NCBI RefSeq assembly: GCF_000756375.1
Contig: NZ_JNFD01000035.1
Coordinates: 223,501 to 287,500, forward strand
Source: Sphingopyxis sp. LC81
GTDB lineage: Bacteria > Pseudomonadota > Alphaproteobacteria > Sphingomonadales > Sphingomonadaceae
Direction: 5' to 3'
DNA: 64,000 nt
The position numbers and the translations under genes were made by a program. The notes beneath the pieces are model-generated. The model ran no database searches. It was not told where the DNA came from and saw only the letters and a list, made by a program, of their open reading frames with translations. Shown here in pieces: positions 51,451 to 61,568 of the stretch. Numbering within the stretch: position 1 is the stretch's first letter; each line of letters opens with the position of its first letter.

Positions 51451-53216
51451 GCGAAACGGCGCTGGGGATTACGCACTCGATCAAGGGCCAGCCGTGGCAC
51501 TGGCGGCGCGCGAGCGCCGACATGGCATCCGAAAATCTCGCCCCCGACGATCTTGTCACGCAACTGCTGCTCGCGCGCGGGGTGACGCGCGACGACCTCG
51601 ACCGCCAGCGCACGCCAACCTTGCGCGGATTCATGCCCGACCCCTCGCTGTTCCGCGACATGGACGCGGCCGCCGCACGGCTCGCCGATGCGGTCGAGCG
51701 CAAGGAAGCGGTGACGATCTTTGGCGATTATGACGTCGACGGCGCGACCTCGGCGGCTTTGCTCGTGCGGTTGCTGCGCGGGCTCGGGCTGCCCGCCGGC
51801 GCCTATATCCCCGACCGGTTGATGGAGGGTTATGGCCCCTCGGGCGCGGCGCTGGTCAAGATCGGCGAGGCGGGGTCGAAACTCGTCGTCACGGTCGATT
51901 GCGGCGCGCAGGCGTTCGACGCGATCGCCGAAGCCAAGGCGGCGGGGGTCGAGGTGATCGTCGTCGACCATCACCAATGCGCGACGACGCTGCCCGCGGC
52001 CTTTGCGCTGGTGAATCCCAACCGGCTCGACGAGGAACCGGGTGCCGCGATCCACGGCAATCTCGCCGCGGTCGGGGTCGCCTTCCTGCTCGGCGCGGCG
52101 CTGCTCCGTACCCTCCGCGCACGCGGCTTCTTCGCGACGCGCGACGAGCCGGCACTGATCGACCTGCTCGACCTTGTCGCGCTCGGCACCGTCGCCGACG
52201 TCGCGCGGCTCACCGGTTTCAACCGCGCGCTGGTGACGCAGGGGCTGAAGGTGATGGCGCGGCGCGGGAACACCGGCCTCGCCGCGCTGATGGACGCCGC
52301 GCGCCTCACCAAGCCGCCGAGCGCGAGCGACATGGGCTTTGCGCTTGGTCCGCGGATCAACGCCGGCGGGCGCGTCGGCAAATCCGACCTTGGCGTGCGA
52401 TTGCTCACGACATCGGACCCGCAGGAAGCCGCCGACATCGCGGTCGAGCTCAACCGCCTCAACGAGGAACGCCGCGCGATCGAGGCCGCGGTGCTCGAAC
52501 AGGCGATCGACGCCAGCGCGGCGTGCGGCAACGCGCCGGTCGCGATCGTCGCCGGGCAGGGCTGGCACCCGGGGGTGATCGGCATCGTCGCCGGGCGGCT
52601 GAAAGAACGGCTGCACCGCCCCGCGATCGTCATCGCGCTCGACGAGGATGGCGTCGGCAAGGGATCGGGGCGCTCGATTTCGGGCGTCGACCTCGGCGCC
52701 GCGATCCTCGCCGCGAAGGAGACGGGGCTGCTCGTCGCGGGCGGGGGCCATGCGATGGCGGCGGGGCTGACCGTCGCCGCCGACAAGGTCGACGCGCTCG
52801 GCGCTTATCTGAACGACCGCCTCGCCGCCGATGTCGAGCGCGCGAGCGGCGACAAGTCGCTGCTGATCGACGCGGTGCTCGCGCCGCGCGGGATCAACCC
52901 TTTGTGGTGCGACGCGATCGAGAGCGCGGGCCCGTACGGCGCCGGCTGGCCCGCACCGCGCGTCGCGACCGGGCCGGTGCGGATCGTCGAATCGGGGATC
53001 GTCGGCACCGACCATGTCCGCCTGATCGTGTCGGGCGACGACGGCGCACGCTTCAAGGCGGTCGCGTTCCGCAGCGCCGAGACCGAATTGGGTCAGGCGT
53101 TGCTCCACGCACGCGGCAGCCGCAAACTATGGCTCGCGGGCCGCGCGAAACGCGACGATTGGGGCAGCCGGCCGGCCGCCGAACTCCACCTCGAGGACGC
53201 GGCCTGGGCCGACTGA
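51447..53216 (+). CDS. recJ: single-stranded-DNA exonuclease RecJ
   Basis: A 589-residue 5'-3' exonuclease of mismatch and recombination repair. DHH-family motifs are intact: FGDYDVDGATSAALL, VIVVDHHQC and FALGPRINAGGRVG. The DHHA1 region carries GQGWHPGVIGIVAGRLKER and GSGRSISG, and GGGHAMAAGLT near residue 430. A C-terminal OB-like domain closes the protein. It starts at GTG 51447, overlapping the PH-protein stop. The frame stays open far upstream, but the N-terminal sequence then is not protein-like. Confidence 0.95.
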   Translation: MSETALGITHSIKGQPWHWRRASADMASENLAPDDLVTQLLLARGVTRDDLDRQRTPTLRGFMPDPSLFRDMDAAAARLADAVERKEAVTIFGDYDVDGATSAALLVRLLRGLGLPAGAYIPDRLMEGYGPSGAALVKIGEAGSKLVVTVDCGAQAFDAIAEAKAAGVEVIVVDHHQCATTLPAAFALVNPNRLDEEPGAAIHGNLAAVGVAFLLGAALLRTLRARGFFATRDEPALIDLLDLVALGTVADVARLTGFNRALVTQGLKVMARRGNTGLAALMDAARLTKPPSASDMGFALGPRINAGGRVGKSDLGVRLLTTSDPQEAADIAVELNRLNEERRAIEAAVLEQAIDASAACGNAPVAIVAGQGWHPGVIGIVAGRLKERLHRPAIVIALDEDGVGKGSGRSISGVDLGAAILAAKETGLLVAGGGHAMAAGLTVAADKVDALGAYLNDRLAADVERASGDKSLLIDAVLAPRGINPLWCDAIESAGPYGAGWPAPRVATGPVRIVESGIVGTDHVRLIVSGDDGARFKAVAFRSAETELGQALLHARGSRKLWLAGRAKRDDWGSRPAAELHLEDAAWAD

Positions 53217-53238
53217 GGGCACGAAGGGAAAAGCAACG

Positions 53239-53622
53239 ATGTACAGCCACACCACAATCGGCGTCGACGATTTCGCCAGCGCCGAACCCTTTTACGACGC
53301 GATCATGGCGGTGCTCGGGCATCCCGGTTTCGCGCGGCAGAGCGAAGGCAAGGGCTATGGCACGCCGACCGGCCCCAAGGTCTTCGTCGGCCCGGCCTTT
53401 AATGGCGAACCGGCGTCGGTCGGCAATGGCACCCACATCGCCTTCATCGCCGCCGACCGGGCGACGGTCGATGCCTTTCATGCCGCGGCGCTTGCCAACG
53501 GCGGCAGCGACGAGGGCGCGCCGGGGCTCCGCCCCCATTATCACGCCAACTATTACGCCGCCTATGTCCGCGATCCGGAAGGCAACAAGCTGCAGGCGGT
53601 ATGCCATTCGCGGCGCGGTTAA
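53239..53622 (+). CDS. VOC-superfamily (glyoxalase/bleomycin-resistance) protein
   Basis: A 127-residue single VOC domain. MYSHTTIGVDDFASAEPFYDAIMAVLG at the start and HYHANYYAAYVRDPEGNKLQAVCH at the end are typical, the first motif and last strand providing the metal-site His and Glu positions. The substrate is unknown. It starts 22 bases after recJ and may be transcribed with it. Confidence 0.9.
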   Translation: MYSHTTIGVDDFASAEPFYDAIMAVLGHPGFARQSEGKGYGTPTGPKVFVGPAFNGEPASVGNGTHIAFIAADRATVDAFHAAALANGGSDEGAPGLRPHYHANYYAAYVRDPEGNKLQAVCHSRRG

Positions 53623-53689
53623 ATTAGCGCCGATTGAGTCCTTGACCGGGGGAACACTCACGGCTAATGCGCCGCTTCACCGATCAGAC

Positions 53690-53765
53690 GGCCCCTTCGT
53701 CTAGCGGTCTAGGACGTCGCCCTTTCACGGCGAAAACACGGGTTCGAGTCCCGTAGGGGTCACCA
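53690..53765 (+). tRNA. tRNA-Glu(UUC)
   Basis: A complete 76-base cloverleaf. The acceptor GGCCCCT pairs with AGGGGTC. The anticodon stem TCGCC/GGCGA has loop CTTTCAC with anticodon TTC at 53724-53726. The T arm is ACGGG-TTCGAGT-CCCGT. The discriminator A and CCA are encoded. Confidence 0.96.
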
Positions 53766-53794
53766 TCAGTCAAGCGCATGGACCGTGCGCACCA

Positions 53795-56341
53795 TCAAAA
53801 CTTCTTTCGCACCGTCAATCGCACCACGCGGCCGAGCGGCTCGACTTCGTTGCGGCTATATCCAGCAGGGACCGTCCCGTCTTCGCGCGTCACCCGGCGA
53901 TACCCGCCCAGGAGATCGTTGATATCGACGGACAGTTTGAGCCCGCTCATCAAACCCTTCTGGCCCGGAACCCCGAACACACGGTCGGGTTCGATGAAGG
54001 CCGAAAGATTGAGCTTCAGCGGCGGCTTGAAGACAAAGACTTCATCGCCCCCCCGCAATCGTCCCGGGCTGCTCCAGTTGCCGCTGAGCGTGCCGCCGAT
54101 CCCCCGCCTGCCGATCGATGCCTGAAACGACAGGCTGTGACGCGATTGCCCGCCGGCGCGAAGCTGGTCGATCACCGGGACGCCGGGACGGGTGAGCAAC
54201 TCGCTTTTCAACCGCATGCCGTGATTGAGCGACAGGTTGAGCTGCAGCGGATCGCCGGCCGTTTCGTTTCGCCCCTCCCCGCCCCCGAGCGCCAGCCGCA
54301 GCGCGACGCCGGAGGACAGATCGGCATTGGTATCGCGCGCGAGATTGATCGCACGCGCATCGACCGCGACGAGCCGCCCCGCCGCATCGCGCGTGACCCG
54401 CTCGGGAAACGCGGCCTCGATCGCGGGGGTCAGTTCGGGAAAGGCCGCCAGGCCGCCCTTGGCGACCGACTGGCGATAACCGAAGTTGAGGGTCAGTATC
54501 TGGTTACCCAGCGGCCGCACCGTCGCCGAGAAAGCCAGACTTTGCCGGCGGCCGCGCTTCAGGTCGGGATTTCCGCCGGTGATCCAGACGGGTTCGGCGA
54601 CCTCCTGACGCGCATAGTCGAAGATGCGATTGATCGTCGTGACGATCGGTCCATCGAGCTGGTCGAACGTCGGCGCGGCGTCGGCATAATCGATTCCCCC
54701 GCGAAGCTGGAGAACCGGCCATGGCGACCAGCTGATATTGCCGCCGAACCCCTTTTGCAGCCGGCTGTTCGTCATCGCGTGCGCGTTGGCGGTGAGGTCC
54801 ACGGTCAGGTCGCCCAGCCAGCCCGCGCCCGTCCCACCGCCGCGCGAAATCGGGACGCTGAGCGACATCAGCCCGCTCGACTGGTTGCGCGTCACGCTGT
54901 TCGAGGCGATCAAATTCCCCGAAGCATCGCTTTCCCGGTTTTGCGTGCGGTTGCGGCCGGTGTTGGCGGTGAGATTCCAGGTGAGCGGCCCCGCCGGAAG
55001 GTCGATGACCGCCTTTCGCACATTGAGCCGGGCGCTGAGATTCTCGCCGTTCGTCCGGGTGCGGGTCGCGATCATCAGGCCTTCGTCCCACAGGCCATAG
55101 GGATTGAAGGCGGGATCGCGGTCATCGATCAATTGCTGGACGCGCGCGACATCAATGCCGCTTTCAAGGAAATTGTCCGCCCAGCTCCGCGCATAGCTCG
55201 CCGCAACGCTGGTCTGCCAGCCGCGAATATTGCCGGTCAGCGTCAGCGAGGCGCCGAGCGACGTGGCACCATTGTCGGCGCGAAGCGCGCGCTCGCCCGC
55301 AAAAGGCCGCGTCAGCACGACATCGCCCGCAAAGGGCGACCAGGGATGGCCCGCGGGGAGGACGACCGACGCCATCGGCAGGCCGCGCAGCCCGTCGCTG
55401 CTGTTGCGGCTCACATCGACGTTCAGCGAGACGGAAAAATCGCCCAGCGGGCGCGTAACGCCGACCCCGAGCGCGGCGTTGCGCCGCGACGATTGCAGCG
55501 TTTCGAAGCGGTTGGGATCGACGGGATGGAGGTCGCCGGCGGTCGCGGCAAAATCGTCGAGGCCGGGCACCTCCGTCAGCGCGCCCGCGGGGATGGCAGC
55601 GGCCGTCACCCGCTCTCCCGCGGCAAGGCTGAGCGCGGGATCGATCTCTCCGCCGCCGGGCACGGAAATGAAGCCGACGCTGTCGAACACCCCGTCCCGC
55701 CGTGGCAGTCGGCGCGCGGTCTTGCGAAAGGCGCTGTCCGCACCGACCCGTGCCTGGGCGTTCCAGCGCGTGTCGCCGTCGATCGCCGTTCGCCTGACCG
55801 ACAGCGTCCCGCCATAGCGGCCGCCAGCGGTCGCGAAATCGGCGCCCGCATCGGCATTGAGCATCGCGAACTTCTTCTTGAGCACCAGATTGACGACGCG
55901 CTTGCCCGCCCGTTCGCCATAGAGCGCCGCCGCTTCCGGTTTCAGCACGGCGAGCCGGTCGAGCGCTTCGGCGGGATAGGAAAGAATCGAGCGATCGAAG
56001 CCCGCGGGCTTGCCGTTGATCAGGATGACGGGTTCTTCGCCGCTGCCGTCGATGAAGGGCGCAAGGCGCGTCAGCAGATCCTGGATGCTGTCGGCGCCGC
56101 GGCTGGCGATCTCTCCCTCGCCGAATTCGGTTTCGGCCGGCACCTCGGCCTCGCCGCGGCGCGCGGCCGTGACGACGATTTCATCGGGGTCATCCGGCGA
56201 AACTATAACGCCCGGCGGAGCCGACCCTTGCGGACCCGGCCCCGCCGCGACGTCCCCCTTATCCGTTTCGGCATGGGCTTCCATGCCGTGCACCGCGGCC
56301 ATCACAATGGCCAGCGACGCCACTTTCGCGGCACAGACCAT
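53795..56341 (-). CDS. TonB-dependent receptor-like outer-membrane protein
   Basis: An 848-residue barrel protein. The signal peptide ends near AHA-ET. A plug-like domain (about 50-160) starts DEIVVTAARR, resembling a TonB box, and includes PVILINGKPAG and AALYGERAGKRVVNLVLKKKF. The barrel follows and ends in VRLTVRKKF with the C-terminal Phe. Its plug is short compared with canonical siderophore receptors. I prefer ATG 56341 because GGGACAGAAG precedes it; ATG 56383 has no ribosome site. It is the last gene of the FecI-FecR-controlled block. Confidence 0.85.
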   Translation of the reverse strand: MVCAAKVASLAIVMAAVHGMEAHAETDKGDVAAGPGPQGSAPPGVIVSPDDPDEIVVTAARRGEAEVPAETEFGEGEIASRGADSIQDLLTRLAPFIDGSGEEPVILINGKPAGFDRSILSYPAEALDRLAVLKPEAAALYGERAGKRVVNLVLKKKFAMLNADAGADFATAGGRYGGTLSVRRTAIDGDTRWNAQARVGADSAFRKTARRLPRRDGVFDSVGFISVPGGGEIDPALSLAAGERVTAAAIPAGALTEVPGLDDFAATAGDLHPVDPNRFETLQSSRRNAALGVGVTRPLGDFSVSLNVDVSRNSSDGLRGLPMASVVLPAGHPWSPFAGDVVLTRPFAGERALRADNGATSLGASLTLTGNIRGWQTSVAASYARSWADNFLESGIDVARVQQLIDDRDPAFNPYGLWDEGLMIATRTRTNGENLSARLNVRKAVIDLPAGPLTWNLTANTGRNRTQNRESDASGNLIASNSVTRNQSSGLMSLSVPISRGGGTGAGWLGDLTVDLTANAHAMTNSRLQKGFGGNISWSPWPVLQLRGGIDYADAAPTFDQLDGPIVTTINRIFDYARQEVAEPVWITGGNPDLKRGRRQSLAFSATVRPLGNQILTLNFGYRQSVAKGGLAAFPELTPAIEAAFPERVTRDAAGRLVAVDARAINLARDTNADLSSGVALRLALGGGEGRNETAGDPLQLNLSLNHGMRLKSELLTRPGVPVIDQLRAGGQSRHSLSFQASIGRRGIGGTLSGNWSSPGRLRGGDEVFVFKPPLKLNLSAFIEPDRVFGVPGQKGLMSGLKLSVDINDLLGGYRRVTREDGTVPAGYSRNEVEPLGRVVRLTVRKKF

Positions 56342-56472
56342 CTTCTGTCCCAGATACTCCAAAACCAGCGTCGTCGCTTCCATTGCAGGGAATGATTAAC
56401 CCGCAATGGCGGGCGCATCCATTGGACGCGCCCGCCATCCTATTCCTATAGTATTCTATAGAAATGACCTGG

Positions 56473-56928
56473 TTACGGAGCAGGCTTGTACACGGTCCCC
56501 GAAACATAGCAGGGCAAAGTGCCCGTTTCCGGCGGGAGCACATCATCGACCGCAATGCTCCCGCTACCATCAGGATTGGTCGTGACCGTTCCATGCAGAT
56601 CACCAAAGCAGTTGCCAAGGGTGACGGTCTCCACGCGCATGCCCGCGATCGTCAGCGCGCCGCCAACGAGGGAGTAGCTATGCGGATTGCTGGTGATATT
56701 CAGCGCCGCACACGTCGGCTCCGGCGCTCCGATGGCGACAGTGGCCGTACCCGTAGTGGCGGTAGCGGGAGTCAAAGTTATGCTGGCCGTGCAATTCAGG
56801 TCAATGCCTTTGAAAACATCGACCGTTCCGGTGTACGTCTGGGCCTGCGCCTGAGCCGGCGCCACGGCGCCAGCGAAAGCAGAACCCATCATTGCCAAAG
56901 CGGCAAAAGCAGATGTGAATTTTTTCAT
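56473..56928 (-). CDS. small exported protein, possibly PraB-like
   Basis: A 151-residue protein with a signal peptide (MKKFTSAFAALAMMGSAFAG, cleavage near AQA-QT). The mature part is rich in Thr, Gly and Val in alternating strands with four Cys, such as DLNCTASITL and GNCFGDLHG. The pattern recalls the PraB/alkane-oxidation activator type of secreted beta-rich proteins, but I cannot confirm it. It is sandwiched between two TonB-dependent receptor genes. ATG 56928 has AGGG upstream; GTG 56937 is in frame. Confidence 0.72.
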   Translation of the reverse strand: MKKFTSAFAALAMMGSAFAGAVAPAQAQAQTYTGTVDVFKGIDLNCTASITLTPATATTGTATVAIGAPEPTCAALNITSNPHSYSLVGGALTIAGMRVETVTLGNCFGDLHGTVTTNPDGSGSIAVDDVLPPETGTLPCYVSGTVYKPAP

Positions 56929-57048
56929 ATTAAACACCCTTTCCCATTAAGTTGATACTATAATTGAAAGAATTAATGATGAAATTTTACACCGTACTTT
57001 TCTATACAACTTCTCCCTGTTTCCTCTAACTGTTGCGAATGATGTAAA

Positions 57049-60000
57049 TCAGAATTTCACCGCTGCGCTAAGACCAATGATGCGCGGATCAGGCGTAAAC
57101 ACATTGGTGGTAAGTCCATTGTCATCGCTATTCACAAAGAAGCCGGTAATTGGTGTCTTTTTGAACAGGTTTTTGACATAGAACTGGAGCGCGAAATCGG
57201 ATTCCGAACGGGCCAGCGTGACGGCCACGTTGACATTATCCCAAGCACGAAGCCTGTCGAACTCCGTGTTATAAACCCGGCCATAGCTTTTCGACTGGCG
57301 ATAATAGTCGCCGCGGAATGTCAGTTCCCAATCACCGCCTTCGATAAAGAAGGTATATTGAGCGCCGATATTGGCCGTAAGGCGCGGAGCATTGGGCAGT
57401 TCATTGCCGGTCAGATCGGCATAGAAGCCGCGGCCGCCATTGGGCGCGCCACTTGTTGCGCCCTTCCAGGCATTCGGATTGGCGGGATCGAAGGGAGCAA
57501 TCACCCCCACCTTGGTCGGATCGTAGGGCGCCAGCGGATTATAGGTAACGCCATACAACCGCCAGAAATCAGGACCATTGGCCCTTCTGTCGGGTGCATA
57601 GCTGCCGAGACGATCGGCTCCGGGACATAGAGCCGCAAGGGCAACCGCGCCGCCGCCTCTGGCCAGAATTCGTTCGACCAACGCGCTCGGCGCAATGCAG
57701 TTCGACGGAACCTGCAGCCAGGGGCGCAGCACGACCCAGTCGGGATCGCCCTGCGTCCGGTTCATCACGTCGATCGACTGCGCCCCCTTGCCCAGCCGGG
57801 TCTTGAGATAGCCCAGATTGGCGTCGACACGGAAAGCACGGGAGGGCCGCCACGCCGCCTCGAATTCCAGTCCCCAACTCGTCGCATTGAAATTCTCGTT
57901 ATAGGCGATGCGATCGACGATCTGGGAAACCTGAAAATCCTTATAGTCGTAAAAGAAGCCGGTAGCATTCAGCGTGAAGCGCCCGCCATCGAAACTGTTC
58001 TTCGTGCCGATTTCAAAGGCGTTGACATATTCCGGCCTGAAAGTTTGCGGCAGAAACTGGAACTGCACGACATTCGGATTGAAGTCGATGCGGGGTGGAT
58101 TGACCCCGCCGCCCTTGTATCCGCGCGAGACCGAGGCGTAGATCAGCGTGTCATCGGTAAAATTCAGATCCGGCTTCCAGTCGAGCACCGCCCGCCCGGT
58201 GAACCGGCCCCAGGACTGCACGATATCGTCCAGCGCAGGATATCCGCTATTGACGCGGCCGCCGGTGATGTCCCCCACAAATGCCGGCCCCGACGGATTA
58301 TTGATTCCTCCACCGAGCAGCAATTGGCTGGGAACCTGATCTGCGCGCTTTTTGTCCTTTGTATAACGAGCGCCAAGCGTCAGCTTGAGGTCTTCATTGA
58401 TATTCCAATAGGCTTCACCAAAAGCCGCCCAGGACTTTATACGAACGCCATTCTGACTCAGAAAATAATTATGACCCTGATTGTTCAAGCTATCGAGCGG
58501 ATTTGGATCGACATAGGGGCATTCCCTGTCTTCATTCCCGAGTTCGCACGGAAGCAGGCCTCTTCCAGGAACACTACCGGGGCCGAGAGGAGGGGTGCTG
58601 CTATATTGCCGTTCCGCGATCAGCGTGAACATATTGTTGAATACATAATAATTGTCTTGCGACTTGAAATCGAGATAGTTCGCGCCGGTAAGAAAATTTA
58701 CCGGCCCGTCGAAACTGGACTGAAGCCGAAACTCCTGTGACCATTGCCTGTTTCTTGAGTGATTCAAGTCGGCTGAGATCATGCGATCCGAGCACCCCAG
58801 TTGCGGGTCGCAAAATATCCCTCCCGGGGTGGGGCCCGGATAATTTGCAGAATCTATCGGCCTGTTACCAATGAACAAATTTGGTTGAGCCGAATCCTCG
58901 AACAATGGAACAGTGACAAAACGGTTATAATCTTGGGACGAGAAAAAACGGTCCCGAGAATAAGCTGTTTGTGAAATGAACTGCAGCGCCTCCGATGGCT
59001 TGAATTCCATATTGAATTGGACGACATCATTTTTTGCCCGGAATATCGGATCATAATTTGATGAAATTTCACGCAAATTTCGCGATTGTGTCACGCCGGC
59101 GAGCGGATTGCGGATCTTTACCTGCGGCAATACCCGATTGGGCTGGCCTGGCCGTCGCAGGGTGCCGACATTCATGCCCTCACTGGGATGGTACAGATAT
59201 ACGAGCGCCGAACCGTTGGGCGTGCCGAATGCCGCATCATCATAAAGCGACCCCGGCAGACAGCCTTGACCTATGCGCCCGCGAAGATTGACGTCGGTAA
59301 CCGCCACATTGCCAACTTTTGCCGCGCCCGGATCCGTGGTGCAGAGTTGCTTGCCCGTGCGCAGACGGTTGTCGTCTTCCTCGAAATGCTGCCAGATCAC
59401 ATTGGCGCGAAAGCTGTCGCTGGGCTCCCAAGCCACGGTGGCGCGCGTCGACCACAGGTCGCGGCCATTTATGCGGGTTTGAAAAAAGCTGTTATAATCA
59501 TAACCATCGCGCTTGGTCATGATGCCTGCGACACGAACGCCCAAGGTATCGCCCAAGGGAATGTTGAGCATGCCGCTGAGGCGCCTTGTAGAATAATTTC
59601 CGACCTCGCCCTTTATCTCGCCGCCGAAGTCCGCCTCGGGCAGCGCGGGGATCATGTTCACCACGCCCGCTGTCGCGTTTCGGCCGTAAAGCGTGCCTTG
59701 CGGGCCGCGGAGCACTTCGACGCGCTGCAAATCGAAAAACTCGGCTTCGAACAGGCGATTGCGAACGAGAGGGGTCGAGTTGAAACTGACCGCGACCGCC
59801 GGGTCGCTCGACGCCGAAATCGACTGCGTCCCAATTCCGCGGATCGAGAAATTATACATGCTGAAATTGGTTTTGGAGAAACTGACGTTGGGGACCGCGC
59901 GCAGCAGTTCCGATCCGCCCTCGATCTTGCGATCATCGAGCGCGTCGCCCGACAGCGCCGTCATCGCGATCGGCACGTCGGTGATCTTCTCTTCCTTCCT

Positions 60001-60423
60001 CTGCGCCGTCACGATGATTTCGTTGCCGTCGCTGATTTCCCGGACCAGTGCCTCGGGCGCGGCGGCTATCGGCGCGGCGCTCGCCGTTTCCGCCGGAAGC
60101 TGCGCGATCCGGCGCATCGGGCTGATGACGAATATCTTTCCGTCGCGGCGATAGGTCAGCCCCGTCCCGCGAAGCAGTTCGCGGAGCGCCTCCTCGGCGC
60201 CCGACCGGTGCCGCAAGGTCTCGCTGCGCTTGCCGCGCACCGCCTTGCCGTCGAAAATCACCTGCACCCCCGACGCGCGCGCGAAAGCACGCAATGCGCC
60301 GCCCAGATCCTGGGCCGGAATATCGAACTGCTGAACCTGGCGCGCTTCAGCATAGGCAGGTGCCGACACGGCAACCAGCGCGCCGAGCGCAAGACTCGAC
60401 AACAAATAACGACGTTTGGACAT
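57049..60423 (-). CDS. TonB-dependent receptor with N-terminal STN signalling domain
   Basis: A 1124-residue transducer-type receptor. The signal peptide (about 1-24, AYA-EA) is followed by a secretin/TonB N-terminal (STN) domain (about 28-105, FDIPAQDLGGALRAFARASGVQVIF) that talks to FecR. A TonB box-like EIIVTAQRKEEK and the plug with LRGPQGTLYGRNATAGVVNM come next, then a large barrel ending AAVKF. ATG 60423 follows GAGGGAGAGGG. The middle of the gene (about 58.3-59.1 kb) is visibly AT-richer than its surroundings and encodes probable surface loops. The substrate is unknown. Confidence 0.93.
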   Translation of the reverse strand: MSKRRYLLSSLALGALVAVSAPAYAEARQVQQFDIPAQDLGGALRAFARASGVQVIFDGKAVRGKRSETLRHRSGAEEALRELLRGTGLTYRRDGKIFVISPMRRIAQLPAETASAAPIAAAPEALVREISDGNEIIVTAQRKEEKITDVPIAMTALSGDALDDRKIEGGSELLRAVPNVSFSKTNFSMYNFSIRGIGTQSISASSDPAVAVSFNSTPLVRNRLFEAEFFDLQRVEVLRGPQGTLYGRNATAGVVNMIPALPEADFGGEIKGEVGNYSTRRLSGMLNIPLGDTLGVRVAGIMTKRDGYDYNSFFQTRINGRDLWSTRATVAWEPSDSFRANVIWQHFEEDDNRLRTGKQLCTTDPGAAKVGNVAVTDVNLRGRIGQGCLPGSLYDDAAFGTPNGSALVYLYHPSEGMNVGTLRRPGQPNRVLPQVKIRNPLAGVTQSRNLREISSNYDPIFRAKNDVVQFNMEFKPSEALQFISQTAYSRDRFFSSQDYNRFVTVPLFEDSAQPNLFIGNRPIDSANYPGPTPGGIFCDPQLGCSDRMISADLNHSRNRQWSQEFRLQSSFDGPVNFLTGANYLDFKSQDNYYVFNNMFTLIAERQYSSTPPLGPGSVPGRGLLPCELGNEDRECPYVDPNPLDSLNNQGHNYFLSQNGVRIKSWAAFGEAYWNINEDLKLTLGARYTKDKKRADQVPSQLLLGGGINNPSGPAFVGDITGGRVNSGYPALDDIVQSWGRFTGRAVLDWKPDLNFTDDTLIYASVSRGYKGGGVNPPRIDFNPNVVQFQFLPQTFRPEYVNAFEIGTKNSFDGGRFTLNATGFFYDYKDFQVSQIVDRIAYNENFNATSWGLEFEAAWRPSRAFRVDANLGYLKTRLGKGAQSIDVMNRTQGDPDWVVLRPWLQVPSNCIAPSALVERILARGGGAVALAALCPGADRLGSYAPDRRANGPDFWRLYGVTYNPLAPYDPTKVGVIAPFDPANPNAWKGATSGAPNGGRGFYADLTGNELPNAPRLTANIGAQYTFFIEGGDWELTFRGDYYRQSKSYGRVYNTEFDRLRAWDNVNVAVTLARSESDFALQFYVKNLFKKTPITGFFVNSDDNGLTTNVFTPDPRIIGLSAAVKF

Positions 60424-60506
60424 ACCCTCTCCCTCTATGCGAGGGATCGATATTATTGCCCCTCTGTCATAAAGACGAACCACCCACCCGGTTGCGCCCC
60501 AGATTT

Positions 60507-61568
60507 TTATCTTTGGTCCATTTTTTCTTCGTCGTTATTCGAATTTACAGTTTGGATAATGATATTGCCGCCTTCTTCGTGCGCGGCCAGCGGATAGAGC
60601 GAGGTCACGCCCTTGACGAAACTGTCGGCGTCGCCCGCATCGAACACGCCATTGACCAGATGACGGCCGGCCGCCGCATCGGCGAGGACGATCGGCGATG
60701 CCGCGTAGCGGTTGATCCGCTCGACCGCGTCGCTCAGCGGCATATCGACGAAATCGACCTGCCCGCCTTCCCACCCCAGCGAGCGTCCCGCATCGACGGG
60801 AAGGATTTCCGTCGCGCCCGACGAAAGGCTGGCGACCAGTTCCTGCCCGGGCAAAAGCTGGGTCGTCGCCTGCGTGGCCGGCAGCCGCGCCTTGATATGC
60901 CTTGCGGCCGCGCCGCGCGGAACGACGGCGACCTGCCCTTCGAACAGCATGACGCGGAGTTGGTCGCGCAGCAGCTCGACGCTGAAACTCGTCCCGATCG
61001 CCACCACCGATTGCGAACCCGCGGTCACGGTGAACGGCCGGAGCGGATCTTTTGCGACATCGAACTTCGCCCGGCCGCGATCGAGTATGATCGCGCGGCG
61101 ATGGTCGGTGAAGGATACCGACATCTGGCTGGCGGCATCGAGCGAGACACTCGACCCGTCGTCGAGCCGGACGATCCGCCGCTCGCCAACCTCGGTGGAA
61201 TAGACGTCGGGCCTCTCGCTCCAATACCAGGCGCCCATGCCCGCGGTCATCGCGAGCGCGGCCATCGTCGCGACAGCACGGCGGCGCGTCGGCGCGGGCT
61301 CGGCCGCGCGGCGCGCCTTTTCCATCGCGGTCAAAGCTTCGGCGCGGAGCGACAGGAAGCCGGGCATTTCGGCGATCGCGTCGGTTCCCTGCCACACCGT
61401 CACCATCTGCTCGAAATGGTGGGCGTGGCGCTCGTCCGCCGCCAGCCATTCGTCGAAATCGCTTTGTTCGCCGACGGTCAGCGCGCGGTCGGCGATGAGC
61501 AGGCACCAGGCGGCGGCCTGTTCCTCCCGCTCGGCGATCCGATCATTGTCATTCTGTGGAGCCATCAT
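60507..61568 (-). CDS. FecR-family anti-sigma factor
   Basis: A 353-residue inner-membrane regulator. The cytoplasmic N-terminus has the anti-sigma DUF4880 pattern (AAAWCLLIADRALTVGEQSDFDEWLAAD.RHAHHFEQM). One membrane helix lies at about 98-114. The periplasmic FecR domain (about 120-220) has VGERRIVRLDDGSSVSLDAAS and GTSFSVELL. An STN-like C-terminal module (about 265-340) follows. It overlaps the sigma gene as ATGA, so the two are made together. Confidence 0.93.
   Translation of the reverse strand: MMAPQNDNDRIAEREEQAAAWCLLIADRALTVGEQSDFDEWLAADERHAHHFEQMVTVWQGTDAIAEMPGFLSLRAEALTAMEKARRAAEPAPTRRRAVATMAALAMTAGMGAWYWSERPDVYSTEVGERRIVRLDDGSSVSLDAASQMSVSFTDHRRAIILDRGRAKFDVAKDPLRPFTVTAGSQSVVAIGTSFSVELLRDQLRVMLFEGQVAVVPRGAAARHIKARLPATQATTQLLPGQELVASLSSGATEILPVDAGRSLGWEGGQVDFVDMPLSDAVERINRYAASPIVLADAAAGRHLVNGVFDAGDADSFVKGVTSLYPLAAHEEGGNIIIQTVNSNNDEEKMDQR

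Noticed and set aside
54137..56395. 752-codon plus-strand open frame opposite the receptor gene
   Set aside because: Antisense shadow with Arg-rich low-complexity sequence; the minus strand has plug, barrel and C-terminal Phe.
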